A stretch of 64,000 nucleotides of DNA from Dyella jiangningensis (GCA_000632805.1 CP007444.1:62001-126000), one strand, 5' to 3'. Shown: positions 17,157 to 25,794, numbered from the stretch's first letter. The notes: generated from the letters alone by a model not told the origin. Numbers and translations: made by a program.

Positions 17157-18037
17157 AGATCGCCATCCTGTCGCGGAATGCCCGCCTGTATTCCACCCAG
17201 CGCCTCGTCGACGTCGCGCGCGAGCGCGGCCATGTGGTGCGCGTGCTCGATCCGCTGCGCTGCTATGTGCGCATTGCGCCGGGCAACATGTCCATCCGCT
17301 ACAAGGGCAAGGCCCTGCGCGGCATCGATGCCGTCATTCCGCGCATTGGCGTGACCAGTACGTTCTACGGCACGGCAGTCTTGCGTCAGCTGGAAATGAT
17401 GGGCGTCTACACGCCCAATTCATCGGATGCCGTGCTGCGCGCACGCGACAAGCTGCGCTGCTTGCAGATCCTGGCCGCCAAGGGCCTGGATATGCCCGCC
17501 ACGGTGTTCGGCGACAATCCGGACGACACCGCCGACGTGCTCGCGACGCTCGGCGAGCCGCCGCATGTGATCAAACTCAACGAGGGCAGCCAGGGCACCG
17601 GCGTCGTGCTGGCGGAAAAACGCAGCGCCTCGCAAAGCGTGATCGAAGCCTTTCGCGGCCTCTACGCCAATTTTTTGGTCCAGGAATTCATCGCCGAGGC
17701 CAAGGGCAGCGATCTGCGCTGCTTTGTGGTCGGCAAGAAGGTCGTCGCAGCCATGCAGCGCGAGGCCAGCCCGGGCGAATTCCGGGCGAATCTGCACCGT
17801 GGCGGCTCGGCCAGCATGGCGGTGTTGAGCGCCGAAGAGCGCCGCATCGCGGTTCAGGCGGCTTCGGCACTTGGCCTGGGGGTCGCGGGCGTGGATATTC
17901 TCCGTTCGAACCGCGGCCCGCTGTTGCTCGAAGTAAACGCTTCGCCCGGCCTGGAAGGCATCGAGACGGTGACGGGCGTGGATGTATCTGGCGAGATCAT
18001 CAAATTGCTGGAACAGAACGTCGGTCGCGCTCGCTAA
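17153..18037 (+). CDS. rimK: Ribosomal protein S6--L-glutamate ligase
   Basis: 294 residues, an ATP-grasp ligase close to the usual 300. It adds glutamates to the C-terminus of ribosomal protein S6 in the cytoplasm, using ATP and L-glutamate. Visible features are the N-terminal [22 protein letters not shown], the ATP-grasp segment [38 protein letters not shown], and the metal-binding [14 protein letters not shown]. It overlaps rimB by 4 bp. A putative operator and promoter for the following gene lie directly after its stop. Confidence 0.95.
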   Translation: MKIAILSRNARLYSTQRLVDVARERGHVVRVLDPLRCYVRIAPGNMSIRYKGKALRGIDAVIPRIGVTSTFYGTAVLRQLEMMGVYTPNSSDAVLRARDKLRCLQILAAKGLDMPATVFGDNPDDTADVLATLGEPPHVIKLNEGSQGTGVVLAEKRSASQSVIEAFRGLYANFLVQEFIAEAKGSDLRCFVVGKKVVAAMQREASPGEFRANLHRGGSASMAVLSAEERRIAVQAASALGLGVAGVDILRSNRGPLLLEVNASPGLEGIETVTGVDVSGEIIKLLEQNVGRAR

Positions 18038-18049
18038 ACAGGCTCGTGG

Positions 18050-18066
18050 ACTACGACATCCGTAGT
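18050..18066 (+). promoter_or_regulatory. Dyad ACTACG-N5-CGTAGT, possible BlaI operator
   Basis: A perfect 6-bp inverted repeat around 5 bp, 14 bp upstream of a TTGACA hexamer. The ACTAC/GTAGT half sites resemble those bound by BlaI/MecI-type winged-helix repressors, and a BlaI-family gene lies 650 bp downstream. The sequence is visible; the regulator assignment is inference. Confidence 0.45.
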
Positions 18067-18079
18067 ACGAACATCTTCG

Positions 18080-18109
18080 TTGACAGCCACCGGACAGCCT
18101 GATTAGGAT
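18080..18109 (+). promoter_or_regulatory. Candidate sigma-70 promoter for the periplasmic protein/blaI/blaR1 operon
   Basis: TTGACA at 18080-18085, 18-bp spacer, TAGGAT at 18104-18109. It is followed after 65 bp by the gene start at 18174 with a strong GGAGGGGA ribosome binding site. Confidence 0.55.
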
Positions 18110-18173
18110 GGTTGCGGACGATACTGCGTGCTATCCCATCTCGGGATACGGCATGGTCGCGGAGGGGAGAAGC

Positions 18174-18653
18174 ATGAAGTTCAAGATCTGGATGCTCGGC
18201 CTGGGAATGTGCCTGGCGGCCGGTTCTGCGTTTGCCAGCAAGGACGAAGTAGTCGTCAAGGCGCAGGACAAGGAAGACTTCACCGCCCAGACGGCAGCGG
18301 TGCACAAGCTGATGGAGTCCGGTGGTCGCTACGAGTTCGTGACGGCGGAAGAGCGTACCGCCATCGACTCGCACTTCAGCGACATGCAGGCGGCGTTCGA
18401 CAAGTACGACACCACGGACAAGATGGACAAGGACACCAAGATCAGGCTGGTGAACGACCAGGAAGCCATCAATGCCATCCTGACCAAGCGTGACGGCAAC
18501 AAGGTGATCTGCGAGCGCGCGGCGCCGACCGGCTCGCTGCTGCCCAAGTCGACCTGCCGCACCTATGGCGAGATCGAGCGTAGCCGTCGCGACAGCCAGA
18601 AGTTCATGCAAGATACTGCGACGCACGCCGTGCAGAACCGCAGCGGCGGTTGA
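18174..18653 (+). CDS. Small periplasmic protein of unknown function upstream of blaI
   Basis: 159 residues from the ATG at 18174 behind GGAGGGGA. Signal peptide MKFKIWMLGLGMCLAAGSAFA, then a charged, mainly helical region (DEVVVKAQDKEDFTAQTAAVHKL). Near the end lies a two-cysteine motif, ICERAAPTGSLLPKSTCRT, a pattern I associate with uncharacterised Xanthomonadales secreted proteins. No enzymatic motif is evident. It is 63 bp upstream of blaI and is probably the first gene of a three-gene operon, which makes it a candidate target or partner of the BlaI/BlaR1-like sensing pair. Confidence 0.75.
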   Translation: MKFKIWMLGLGMCLAAGSAFASKDEVVVKAQDKEDFTAQTAAVHKLMESGGRYEFVTAEERTAIDSHFSDMQAAFDKYDTTDKMDKDTKIRLVNDQEAINAILTKRDGNKVICERAAPTGSLLPKSTCRTYGEIERSRRDSQKFMQDTATHAVQNRSGG

Positions 18654-18716
18654 CGGTTGGTCGGGCCCCGGCACGCGCCGGGGCCTGACGCTTTGTTTAA
18701 GCGCTGGGGGAGGCAC

Positions 18717-19106
18717 ATGAAAGCATCCAAGCCAGACGCGCCCAAGCCCACGGTGGCTGAGCTCGAGATCCTGCGCGTGTTGTGGCGGTTGGGGCCGTGC
18801 ACGGTACGCGAAGTGCACGAAGCCTTGGGCGAGGGCGGTGGTTATACGACGGCCTTGAAGTTGCTTCAGGTCATGCATGGAAAAGGACTGGTGGAGCGAG
18901 ACGACACGGCGCGCGCGCACGTCTATCGCCCGGCCGTCAGCAAGGAACGCACGCAAAAGCGTTTTCTGTACGACATCGTCAATCGCGTTTTCGACGGTTC
19001 ATCGTCACAGTTGGTCATGCATGCGCTTGGAACGCAACGCGCGACGCGCGAGGAACTGCGCGCGATCCGCGACCTGCTGAACAAGCTTGACCAGGAGGCA
19101 CCCTGA
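18717..19106 (+). CDS. blaI: BlaI/MecI/CopY-family transcriptional repressor
   Basis: 129 residues from the ATG at 18717 with GGGGGAGG just upstream. The winged helix is clear: PTVAELEILRVLWRLGPCTVREVHEAL, then GGGYTTALKLLQVMHGKGLVERDDTARAHVYRP, as in BlaI. The C-terminal helices serve dimerisation. In the family the repressor is inactivated by cleavage triggered by the membrane protease encoded next, here overlapping by one base (TGATG at 19104-19108). The natural signal is unknown; the absence of an adjacent beta-lactamase means antibiotic sensing should not be assumed. Confidence 0.92.
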   Translation: MKASKPDAPKPTVAELEILRVLWRLGPCTVREVHEALGEGGGYTTALKLLQVMHGKGLVERDDTARAHVYRPAVSKERTQKRFLYDIVNRVFDGSSSQLVMHALGTQRATREELRAIRDLLNKLDQEAP

Positions 19107-20794
19107 TGCCTTCTTCACATATTTTCCTTGAGACATTGCAGCTGCTTGGCGTGACCCTGCTGCACTTCCTATGGCAGGGCCTGCTGGTCGGCGCGGGTTA
19201 TGGCGTCGCGCGTGCAGTACTGTCCCGAGGCGCGGCACGTTATCGATTGGGCGTGGCTGCCATGGTGCTGCTGGCGATCTGTCCCATGCTGACCATGGGA
19301 TGGTTGCTCCAGACGCCGCCGTCCACGCCTTCGCCAAGCATCACGCTAGATCCCGTGGTGATTGCGGCGGGCAGTGTGGGCGAATCGCCGGCGTCCATCA
19401 TCGATCATTTATCCGGGCGGTTTGGCGTCACGCCGTGGCTCGCGGTGTTCTGGCTGGCGGGCGTGCTGGTGCTGTCGGTGCGCGTGTGGCGGCAATGGCG
19501 CGGTCTGCAAGGCCTGGTTGCCTCGGGTCTCGAGGATGATGGCCCGATGGAGCGGATGCTGCTTCGGCTTACCGAGCGCTTCGGCATGCGGCGGCGCATT
19601 TCGCTCGTGTGGAGCGGCATCGTCGAAACGCCGTTGCTGGTGGGATGGTTCCGGCCGGTGATCGTGCTGCCGCTGGCCATGGCAACCGGATTCCCGCGGG
19701 CGCAGCTGGAGCTGATCCTTGCCCATGAGCTCGCTCACCTGAAGCGCCTGGATCCTTTGGTGAACTTCTTCCAGGTGGTGCTGGAGACGCTGTTCTTCTT
19801 CCACCCCGTCGTCCATTGGATCTCCACCGATGTACGCAACGAACGCGAGATTTGCTGCGACCAGATGGCGCTTTCGGTTCACGGCGGCAACTGGCGCGAT
19901 CTGGCACGGGCACTTTCCGCGCTCGGCAGCATGCAGCAGGTGGCGCCTGTGATGATGGCGGCCAGTGGCGGCGTACTGCTGGATCGCGTCCATCAGATGG
20001 CTACCGATCATGGGGCCATGGCCGCGCCGCCTTCGCGGCCCTATTCGGGCGCCTTGCTGGCGGTAGGCATGGTCGCCACGCTGGTGCTCGGCTTGACCCT
20101 CAAGCGCGAGGGCGTGCCCGACTTGCTGGGCCCGGTGCCTCGAGCGGCGTCGCTGATCGTTTTGCCGCTGGCGCAATCGCTTCAGCAGGGTTGGCATCCT
20201 GCCAATCTGCGCCTTGCCGGAGCCGTGCTTCAGAGGCCGGTTTTAGACATCGAATCATCCGATGAGTCGCTGGCACCCGTCGCCCTCCCACGCGCAGCAT
20301 CAGACGTGCGTGTCCCAGGCATGTTGTCGCTGGCCATCACGAACCTTGCACCGCATCGCGCTGCAACGATCCCCGTCCATTTCCAGGCGACCGAAATCAG
20401 TTCGCCCGCCTTGACGCCCCTTCGCATGCGCAAGCCCATCTATCCTGCCGGGGCGCTTGAAAAGGGCATCGAGGGCAAGGTCATCATCGAGTTCAACCTC
20501 GCAAGCGATGGCTCGGTGCAGGACATGCGTGTTGTGAATGCAGATCCGGCAGGTGTTTTCGAGCAGGCGGCGCTGGTTGCGATGCGCGGTTGGGTGTACT
20601 CGGTGCCTTCAGGACACTCGCTTTCTGAGCGGTATCGCCAGGTAATGGCGTTCAGTCTCGATGGTGGAGCAACCGACGCCGGCAGCCGCGAAATCCAGGC
20701 GCGCATTGGTTGTCAGGTGGTCACGGGCACGCACATTTGTCGTTGGCCTGAAGAGGCTGGTCGCCAAGGTGCCGTGGAAGGGTCATCCAAATGA
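19106..20794 (+). CDS. blaR1: BlaR1-like M56 membrane metallopeptidase with C-terminal TonB domain
   Basis: 562 residues. N-terminal membrane helices (LLGVTLLHFLWQGLLVGAGYGVARA) and an M56 peptidase domain with zinc motif HELAH near residue 207 and the downstream NEREICCDQMAL. A further helix (ALLAVGMVATLVLGLTL) leads to a periplasmic part. Instead of a penicillin-binding sensor domain, the C-terminus (about 445-525) is a TonB-like domain: PIYPAGALEKGIEGKVIIEFNLASDGSV and a conserved AALVAMRGW. Such M56-TonB fusions are known in this group, but their signals are not. It would cleave BlaI or trigger its removal. Confidence 0.88.
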   Translation: MPSSHIFLETLQLLGVTLLHFLWQGLLVGAGYGVARAVLSRGAARYRLGVAAMVLLAICPMLTMGWLLQTPPSTPSPSITLDPVVIAAGSVGESPASIIDHLSGRFGVTPWLAVFWLAGVLVLSVRVWRQWRGLQGLVASGLEDDGPMERMLLRLTERFGMRRRISLVWSGIVETPLLVGWFRPVIVLPLAMATGFPRAQLELILAHELAHLKRLDPLVNFFQVVLETLFFFHPVVHWISTDVRNEREICCDQMALSVHGGNWRDLARALSALGSMQQVAPVMMAASGGVLLDRVHQMATDHGAMAAPPSRPYSGALLAVGMVATLVLGLTLKREGVPDLLGPVPRAASLIVLPLAQSLQQGWHPANLRLAGAVLQRPVLDIESSDESLAPVALPRAASDVRVPGMLSLAITNLAPHRAATIPVHFQATEISSPALTPLRMRKPIYPAGALEKGIEGKVIIEFNLASDGSVQDMRVVNADPAGVFEQAALVAMRGWVYSVPSGHSLSERYRQVMAFSLDGGATDAGSREIQARIGCQVVTGTHICRWPEEAGRQGAVEGSSK

Positions 20795-21134
20795 CATGGC
20801 GTGGGTGCTGCGTGGTGACGCGTTGGCTAACTGCCGTCTGAAGGTTAACGACTGGGTGAGAACCGATTAACCCCACCGTAACTCCGCCAGCCCTATAAAG
20901 TCCCCACTGCAATTTGCTCGGCACTTCAACCGAAAGGTCCGGTGACAGCAGATTACGGTATCGGGGCAGTAGCTTGAGCCCAGGCGAGCGACGTCATGTC
21001 AGCAAGCCTGGGCTTTTTTCTTGCCGGCCGACTGATTTATTCAGTTTCGCGCCGCCGGAAGCCCCTCTCCCGCCACCCAAGTTGTTAAGCTTGGGCCCTC
21101 GGCCGGCCCCATGCCGGCTGCGTATGGAGGACGC
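20795..21134. other. Intergenic region between blaR1 and the two-component genes
   Basis: About 340 bp without a coding gene. It contains an inverted repeat GGTTAA/TTAACC (20843-20872) and a strong terminator at 20977-21020. The terminator lies 180 bp after blaR1, so the stretch could encode a short untranslated transcript or simply a long 3' UTR. No RNA family was recognised. Confidence 0.4.
20977..21020 (+). terminator. Rho-independent terminator
   Basis: AGCCCAGGC (20977-20985) pairs with GCCTGGGCT (21006-21014) around a 20-nt loop, followed by TTTTTC. It ends the blaR1 transcript or a small RNA from the gap. Confidence 0.8.
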
Positions 21135-21821
21135 ATGCGCGTACTGGTAATCGAAGACAACAGCGATATCGCGACCAACATCGGCGATTATCTGGAAGAC
21201 CGTGGACATGTGGTCGACTTCGCCGGCGATGGCGTAACCGGCCTGCACCTGGCCGTCGTGCATGATTTCGACGTGATCGTGCTCGACCTGACCCTGCCGG
21301 GCATGGACGGCCTCGACGTCGCACGCAAGCTGCGCCATGAGGCGCACAAGCAGACGCCAATCCTGATGCTGACGGCGCGCGATGCGCTGGAGCAGAAGCT
21401 CACCGGGTTCGAATCCGGCGCCGACGACTACATGACCAAGCCCTTTGCGCTGCAGGAACTGGCCGCGCGCCTGGAAGTGCTGGCGCGCCGCGGCAAGGGT
21501 CCGCAGAGCCGCGTGCTCAAGGTCGGCGATCTGACCTACAACCTCGACACGCTTACCGTCACCCGGGAAGGCAAGTCGATCCAGCTCAACCCGATCGGCC
21601 TCAAGCTGCTGCAGGCGCTGATGGAAGCCAGTCCGTCCGTCGTCACGCGGCAGGACCTGGAACAGCGCGTGTGGGGTGAAGAGCTCCCCGATAGCGACTC
21701 GCTGCGCGTGCACATCCATGGCTTGCGCGCCGCGATCGACAAGCCATTCGAAAAGCCGCTGATCCACACGCGGCACGGTATTGGATATCGAATGGTCGAA
21801 CCGGATGCGGTCCAGGCGTAA
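21135..21821 (+). CDS. OmpR/PhoB-family response regulator
   Basis: 228 residues from the ATG at 21135 behind TGGAGG; an in-frame start eight codons upstream lacks a good site. The receiver domain has acidic residues in VIEDNSD, phospho-acceptor Asp51 (VIVLDLTLPGMDG), the TAR signature and the conserved lysine in MTKPF. The winged-helix DNA-binding domain (LNPIGLKLLQALMEASPSVVTRQDLEQRVWG...VHIHGLRAAIDKPF) places it in the OmpR/PhoB class. It overlaps the histidine kinase gene by 17 bp, so the pair is co-translated. The regulated genes are not evident. Confidence 0.93.
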   Translation: MRVLVIEDNSDIATNIGDYLEDRGHVVDFAGDGVTGLHLAVVHDFDVIVLDLTLPGMDGLDVARKLRHEAHKQTPILMLTARDALEQKLTGFESGADDYMTKPFALQELAARLEVLARRGKGPQSRVLKVGDLTYNLDTLTVTREGKSIQLNPIGLKLLQALMEASPSVVTRQDLEQRVWGEELPDSDSLRVHIHGLRAAIDKPFEKPLIHTRHGIGYRMVEPDAVQA

Positions 21822-23088
21822 GCTCAGGTTTCGCCTGGTCGTATCGTTCGCGCTGTTCGGCTTTGGCCTCAGCGCGTTGTTTGCGTTCGCGGCGCTGAAT
21901 ATTCGCAGCCGCGTCGAGGATCAGCTGGTCAACTCCAGCCTGCTGGATGATGCTCGCTGGGCCAATCAGCAGGCGCAGCAACATCCCGGCGCGCCGCAGG
22001 GCTCACGCCTGCTGACCGGCAGCATGTACAGCGACCGTACCATCTACCGCGCTCCACTCGAGTGGCAGAATCTGGATACGGGGGTGCATGACATCTATGA
22101 AAATGAGCCTGATGGTCAGCGCCACCATTACAAACTAGCCGTCTATCGCGAGAACGGCATCATCAGTTTTCTGCGCTATGACGTGTCGCGCGAAGAACTG
22201 GGGAAGCAGCAGTTGTTGTTCAGCGTGATCGGTGCGGTTTTCCTGTTTGGCCTGCTGTCGCTGGTGCTCGGCCTCTGGCTTTCGCGCAAGGTGCTCAAAC
22301 CTGTCAGCGAGCTCGCACGCCGCCTGCGCGACTTCCGCAAGACTGGCAAAGCTGAGCCCCTCGCGCCGCATTTTGCCGACGATGAAGTCGGTGAGCTTGC
22401 ATTGGCGCTCGACGAGTACTCGCATCGCCTCACCGCCATGGTCGAGCGCGATCGCGAATTCAACTCGGACGTGAGCCACGAACTGCGCACGCCGCTGGCC
22501 GTAATCGCCAGCACTACCGAGTTGCTGCAGGGGTCACCTGACCTCACTGACAAGTTGCGCGAACGGCTCAAGCGCATCGAGCGTTCGTCGCGCCAGGCCA
22601 CCGAGCTGATCGAAGCATTGTTGCTGCTGTCGCGCGCGGAGCGCCGTGGGCCTACGCGTGGAGAGACCACCGAGGTGGCCAAGGTGGCTTCCGATGTGAT
22701 CGAGAGCCAGCGGCCACAAATGCGCGACAAGCCCATCAGCATCGAGCTCGTCGTAAAGCAGTCGCTGAGCGTCAACGCACCCGCTTCCGTGTTGTCGGTG
22801 GCGCTGACCAACCTGATCGGCAACGCCATCAAGTACACGCTCGAAGGCACGGTGACGGTGGAAGTATCGGGCGATCGCATCGAAGTCATCGATACGGGGC
22901 CGGGCATCAAACCCGAGGACGCCGAACGCCTGTTCCAGCGTGGCGTGCGCGGCGAGGGTGCGGGAGGCAGCGGTGCCGGACTGGGCCTGGCCATCGTGCG
23001 CCGCTTGTGCGATCTCTACGGCTGGGAAGTATCGATGCGTCCGCGCACGGATACCAATGGCGCGATCGCGAGCATCGTCTTCGCCTGA
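21805..23088 (+). CDS. Membrane sensor histidine kinase
   Basis: 427 residues from the ATG at 21805. Transmembrane helices at about 9-31 (FRLVVSFALFGFGLSALFAFAAL) and 140-162 (LLFSVIGAVFLFGLLSLVLGLWL) bracket a periplasmic sensor of roughly 105 residues. A HAMP-like linker, the H-box SHELRTPL (phospho-His about 224), N-box NLIGNAIKYT and G-boxes DTGPGIKPEDAERLF and GSGAGLGLAIVRRL complete the transmitter. It should autophosphorylate and pass phosphate to the overlapping response regulator. The sensor region lacks a recognisable ligand motif, so the signal is unknown. Confidence 0.93.
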   Translation: MRSRRKLRFRLVVSFALFGFGLSALFAFAALNIRSRVEDQLVNSSLLDDARWANQQAQQHPGAPQGSRLLTGSMYSDRTIYRAPLEWQNLDTGVHDIYENEPDGQRHHYKLAVYRENGIISFLRYDVSREELGKQQLLFSVIGAVFLFGLLSLVLGLWLSRKVLKPVSELARRLRDFRKTGKAEPLAPHFADDEVGELALALDEYSHRLTAMVERDREFNSDVSHELRTPLAVIASTTELLQGSPDLTDKLRERLKRIERSSRQATELIEALLLLSRAERRGPTRGETTEVAKVASDVIESQRPQMRDKPISIELVVKQSLSVNAPASVLSVALTNLIGNAIKYTLEGTVTVEVSGDRIEVIDTGPGIKPEDAERLFQRGVRGEGAGGSGAGLGLAIVRRLCDLYGWEVSMRPRTDTNGAIASIVFA

Positions 23089-23178
23089 TTCGTTATTGAG
23101 CATTCCCGCAAGGCGTACCTCGTGCGCGATCGGCGTTCGTGCAGCCCGGTCGCGCAGAGGTATTCATGCATTTTTGGT

Positions 23179-24096
23179 TTACAGCGGCTCCAGCCAACCC
23201 CACTGGTCATTGGTCTTGCCGTTGAACAGGCCGAAGAACAGTTCCTGCAGGCGACGGGTGACGCGACCGGCCTTGCCGCTGCCGACCTTCTTGCCGTCCA
23301 CCGAACGGATCGGGGTGATTTCGGCTGCCGTACCGCACATCAGCAGTTCGTCGCACAGGTACAGGTATTCGCGCGGAATATCGCGCTCGACCACTTCGAT
23401 GCCGTCTTCGCGGGCCAGCGTCTTGAGCGTATCGCGCGTGATGCCGGTGAGGATCGATGCGCTCGCCGGCGTGGTGTGCAGCACGCCATCGAACACGAGG
23501 AAGAGGTTCTCACCCGCGCCTTCGCTCAGCAGGCCGGTGGACGCCATGGCAATGCCTTCACCAAAGCCAAGACGACGCGCCTCGCGCGCAATCAGCTGGC
23601 CGGAGAGGTAGTTGCCCCCCGCCTTTGCGCCGGCCGGGATGGTGTTCGGCGCAAACCGCTGCCAACTCGATACGCATGCTTCGATGCCGTTTTCCAGCGC
23701 CTCGGGGCCGAGGTACGGGCCCATCGGCCACGCGGCGACCGCCACGTCGATCGGCGTTTCAGCCGAAAGGCCGAAGCCGCCCAGGCCGCGATAGGCCACC
23801 GGGCGCAGATAAGCCGCGCTAAGGCCGTTCTTGCGGACGACTTCGCGGCAAGCTGCAGCGAGTTCGTCCTGCGTGTAAGGCAGCACCATGTCGTAGATCT
23901 TGGCCGACTGGTACAGGCGTTTGAGGTGATCGGTCAGGCGGAAGATCGCCGCGCCGTCAGGCGTCGCATAGCTACGGATGCCTTCGAACACGGACGAGCC
24001 GTAATGCAACGCATGGGCCATGACATGCGTGGTCGCCTCCTGCCAAGGCTTGATCACGCCGTTCTGCCAGATCCAGTCGGGGTACTGCTGCGCCAT
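23179..24096 (-). CDS. ilvE: Branched-chain amino acid aminotransferase
   Basis: 305 residues from the ATG at 24096 (MAQQYPDWIWQNGVIKPW). A class IV PLP aminotransferase that interconverts valine, leucine and isoleucine with their 2-oxoacids. Visible features: HALHYGSSVFEGIRSY, the region AGAKAGGNYLSGQLIAREARRLG with the PLP lysine nearby, SEGAGENLFLV, and CGTAAEITPI, all typical of IlvE. The in-frame extension upstream to 24159 is not family-like. It is transcribed alone on the minus strand. Its oxoacid products are possible substrates of the dehydrogenase operon at 58.5-62 kb. Confidence 0.95.
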   Translation of the reverse strand: MAQQYPDWIWQNGVIKPWQEATTHVMAHALHYGSSVFEGIRSYATPDGAAIFRLTDHLKRLYQSAKIYDMVLPYTQDELAAACREVVRKNGLSAAYLRPVAYRGLGGFGLSAETPIDVAVAAWPMGPYLGPEALENGIEACVSSWQRFAPNTIPAGAKAGGNYLSGQLIAREARRLGFGEGIAMASTGLLSEGAGENLFLVFDGVLHTTPASASILTGITRDTLKTLAREDGIEVVERDIPREYLYLCDELLMCGTAAEITPIRSVDGKKVGSGKAGRVTRRLQELFFGLFNGKTNDQWGWLEPL

Positions 24097-24165
24097 GTCG
24101 ATGCTCCGGGGACAAAATCGCATCATGATAACCCGGGCGCCGAGCAAGGGCGTCGTCACGGACCT

Positions 24166-24747
24166 TCAGCCGCGCCCCCGCAACCAGAGGCAGCCCGAAC
24201 GTCGAACGACGTCGAAGCGCGTTTCGTGGGCTTGGCCGCTGCCGTCGTTCGCGACCGTCCTGACTACCAGCTGGCGCTCGTCCCCGGCTGCTGGCGTCGG
24301 TGGCGCACTGTCGGGGCCAGCCGGGCTCTCCTCGCTGTCCGCGTCATCACCTTGGGCCCGACCTACGCTCAATAGCGGCCGCTGCATCAAACCGCCCAGC
24401 GAACGTATGTCCGCCACGACACCCTCGCGCCCGTAACCACCCCACAACATCAAGCCTGCCAATCGGTTCGGATCGCGGGTGGCGAATGCGTCCAGCACGC
24501 TCTGCCGCAATTCCGAAACGGTGCCGGCACAGAGCACGGGTGGTGGTGTGGTGGCTGCAGCCGCCGCCTCCATGGGAGCGGTCTCGGTGTGAGGCGGCGG
24601 CGCGACGGGCGTGGCCTGCAATGCGGCACACGGCTGGTCCGTGAACAGCGGGGTTCCCTCGGGGCCGACACAGCGGTGGATGCCGTCTTGTGCCCTGGCG
24701 CCAAGGGAAAGGCAGAACAGTAACAGCAGGAGCAGAGAACGAAGCAT
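24166..24747 (-). CDS. Secreted protein with DUF4124-like N-terminus
   Basis: 193 residues. Signal peptide MLRSLLLLLLFCLSLGARAQ followed by DGIHRCVGPEGTPLFTDQPC, the short pattern of DUF4124 proteins (aromatic/basic, then G-x-x-x-[FY]-[ST]-D-x-x-C). A Pro/Ala-rich linker and a C-terminal region with a further cysteine pair (PVLCAGTV and RRSGCLWLRG) follow. Exported to the periplasm or envelope; function unknown. It is 28 bp upstream of metF's 3' end in the genome but both read leftward, metF first, so they could be co-transcribed. Confidence 0.75.
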   Translation of the reverse strand: MLRSLLLLLLFCLSLGARAQDGIHRCVGPEGTPLFTDQPCAALQATPVAPPPHTETAPMEAAAAATTPPPVLCAGTVSELRQSVLDAFATRDPNRLAGLMLWGGYGREGVVADIRSLGGLMQRPLLSVGRAQGDDADSEESPAGPDSAPPTPAAGDERQLVVRTVANDGSGQAHETRFDVVRRSGCLWLRGRG

Positions 24748-24775
24748 CCGGCGAGCTTACGCCCGGCGGCATCAT

Positions 24776-25603
24776 TCAACTGTGCAGTCGGTTCAGTACC
24801 GCTTGCGTGGCTCGTGCGCGATTCAGCGTGTAGAAGTGCAGCCCCGGTGCACCTCCCTCCAGCAGGCGCCGGCACATCTCCGCGACCACGTCCGCGCCCA
24901 GTTCACGAATCGATGCCGCGTCGTCGCCATGAGCCTGCATGCGCTTGACGATCCATCGGGGGATTTCCGCGCCGCACTGGTCGGAAAAGCGCTTGAGCTG
25001 CGAAAAATTGGAGATCGGCATGATGCCGGGGACGATTGGCACCTCGACACCAAGGCGACGAGCGTCATCGACGAAGCGGAAATAGGCATCCGCATTGAAG
25101 AAATACTGGGTGATCGCCCCATCTGCGCCGGCGTCCACCTTGGTCTTGAAATGCCGAAGATCGGCCAACGCATCGTCTGCCTGGGGGTGGGTCTCCGGAT
25201 AGGCCGCCACCTCGATATGGAAATGGTCGCCCGTGTAGTCGCGGATGAAGCGCACCAGTTCCGAGGCGTAGCGGAAGTCGCCCGGGCTGGCCATGCCCGA
25301 GGGCAAGTCGCCACGCAGCGCCACGATGCGGCGATAACCGGCCGACCGATAGGCGTCCAGCAATTCGGCCAGCTCGGCCCGGGTGCCGCCCACGCAGGAC
25401 AGATGCGGCGCCACGTTCAGCCCATGGGTTCCATGCAGCCGAGCTACGGTTTCGCCGGTGTAGCTCAGTGTCGACCCGCCGGCGCCAAACGTTACCGATA
25501 CGTATTCGGGCGAAAGCGACTTGAGCAGGGCGGCGGCCTGATCCAGCTGGGCACGCTGCTCGTCGGTCTTGGGCGGAAAGAACTCAAAGCTGATGGAGGG
25601 CAT
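24776..25603 (-). CDS. metF: Methylenetetrahydrofolate reductase
   Basis: 275 residues from the ATG at 25603 (MPSISFEFFPPKTDEQR). A FAD enzyme that reduces 5,10-methylene-THF to 5-methyl-THF, supplying the methyl group for methionine synthesis. The family markers SFEFFPPKT, VSVTFGAGGST, PHLSCVG, ALRGDLP and the FAD-region ITQYFFNADAYFRFVD are intact; length fits the bacterial short form. About 50 bp upstream of the start is a dyad and TATCTCTTCATC motif similar to one upstream of metK. Together with ahcY and metK it covers much of the activated methyl cycle. Confidence 0.96.
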   Translation of the reverse strand: MPSISFEFFPPKTDEQRAQLDQAAALLKSLSPEYVSVTFGAGGSTLSYTGETVARLHGTHGLNVAPHLSCVGGTRAELAELLDAYRSAGYRRIVALRGDLPSGMASPGDFRYASELVRFIRDYTGDHFHIEVAAYPETHPQADDALADLRHFKTKVDAGADGAITQYFFNADAYFRFVDDARRLGVEVPIVPGIMPISNFSQLKRFSDQCGAEIPRWIVKRMQAHGDDAASIRELGADVVAEMCRRLLEGGAPGLHFYTLNRARATQAVLNRLHS

Positions 25604-25633
25604 CGCGACGGTCCTGGCAAGGTCGGCGCCTAG

Positions 25634-25666
25634 TATATATCTCCTTTTCGCGATGAAGAGATATGT
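25634..25666 (-). promoter_or_regulatory. Inverted repeat upstream of metF, motif shared with metK
   Basis: On the minus strand, ATATCTC and GAGATAT arms (25637-25643 and 25658-25664) enclose 14 nt; the left part reads TATCTCTTCATC. The metK upstream region carries TATCTCTTTATC. The similarity suggests a shared operator for a methionine-cycle regulator; the regulator is not identified. Confidence 0.45.
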
Positions 25667-25716
25667 AGCCCTCAAATTTGACCTGCGACAAACCGCGACA
25701 GCCTTTCCCTGGTTTC

Positions 25717-25734
25717 GGTTGATCTAGATCAACC
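25717..25734 (+). promoter_or_regulatory. Perfect FNR/ANR box upstream of ccoN
   Basis: GGTTGATCTAGATCAACC is an 18-bp perfect palindrome containing TTGAT-N4-ATCAA (25719-25732), the consensus site of FNR/ANR-type oxygen-sensing regulators. It lies about 61 bp before the ccoN ATG, a normal position for activation of the cbb3 operon under low oxygen. Confidence 0.88.
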
Positions 25735-25794
25735 GGGCTGTGAGGACCGGCCCACAGACTTCCCGCCGTTCAGTTAAGCCTAGGAGTGGGCCTC

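Noticed and set aside
18717..20794. Beta-lactam resistance locus (blaI/blaR1)
   Set aside because: The sensor domain is TonB-like, not a penicillin-binding domain, and no beta-lactamase gene is adjacent.
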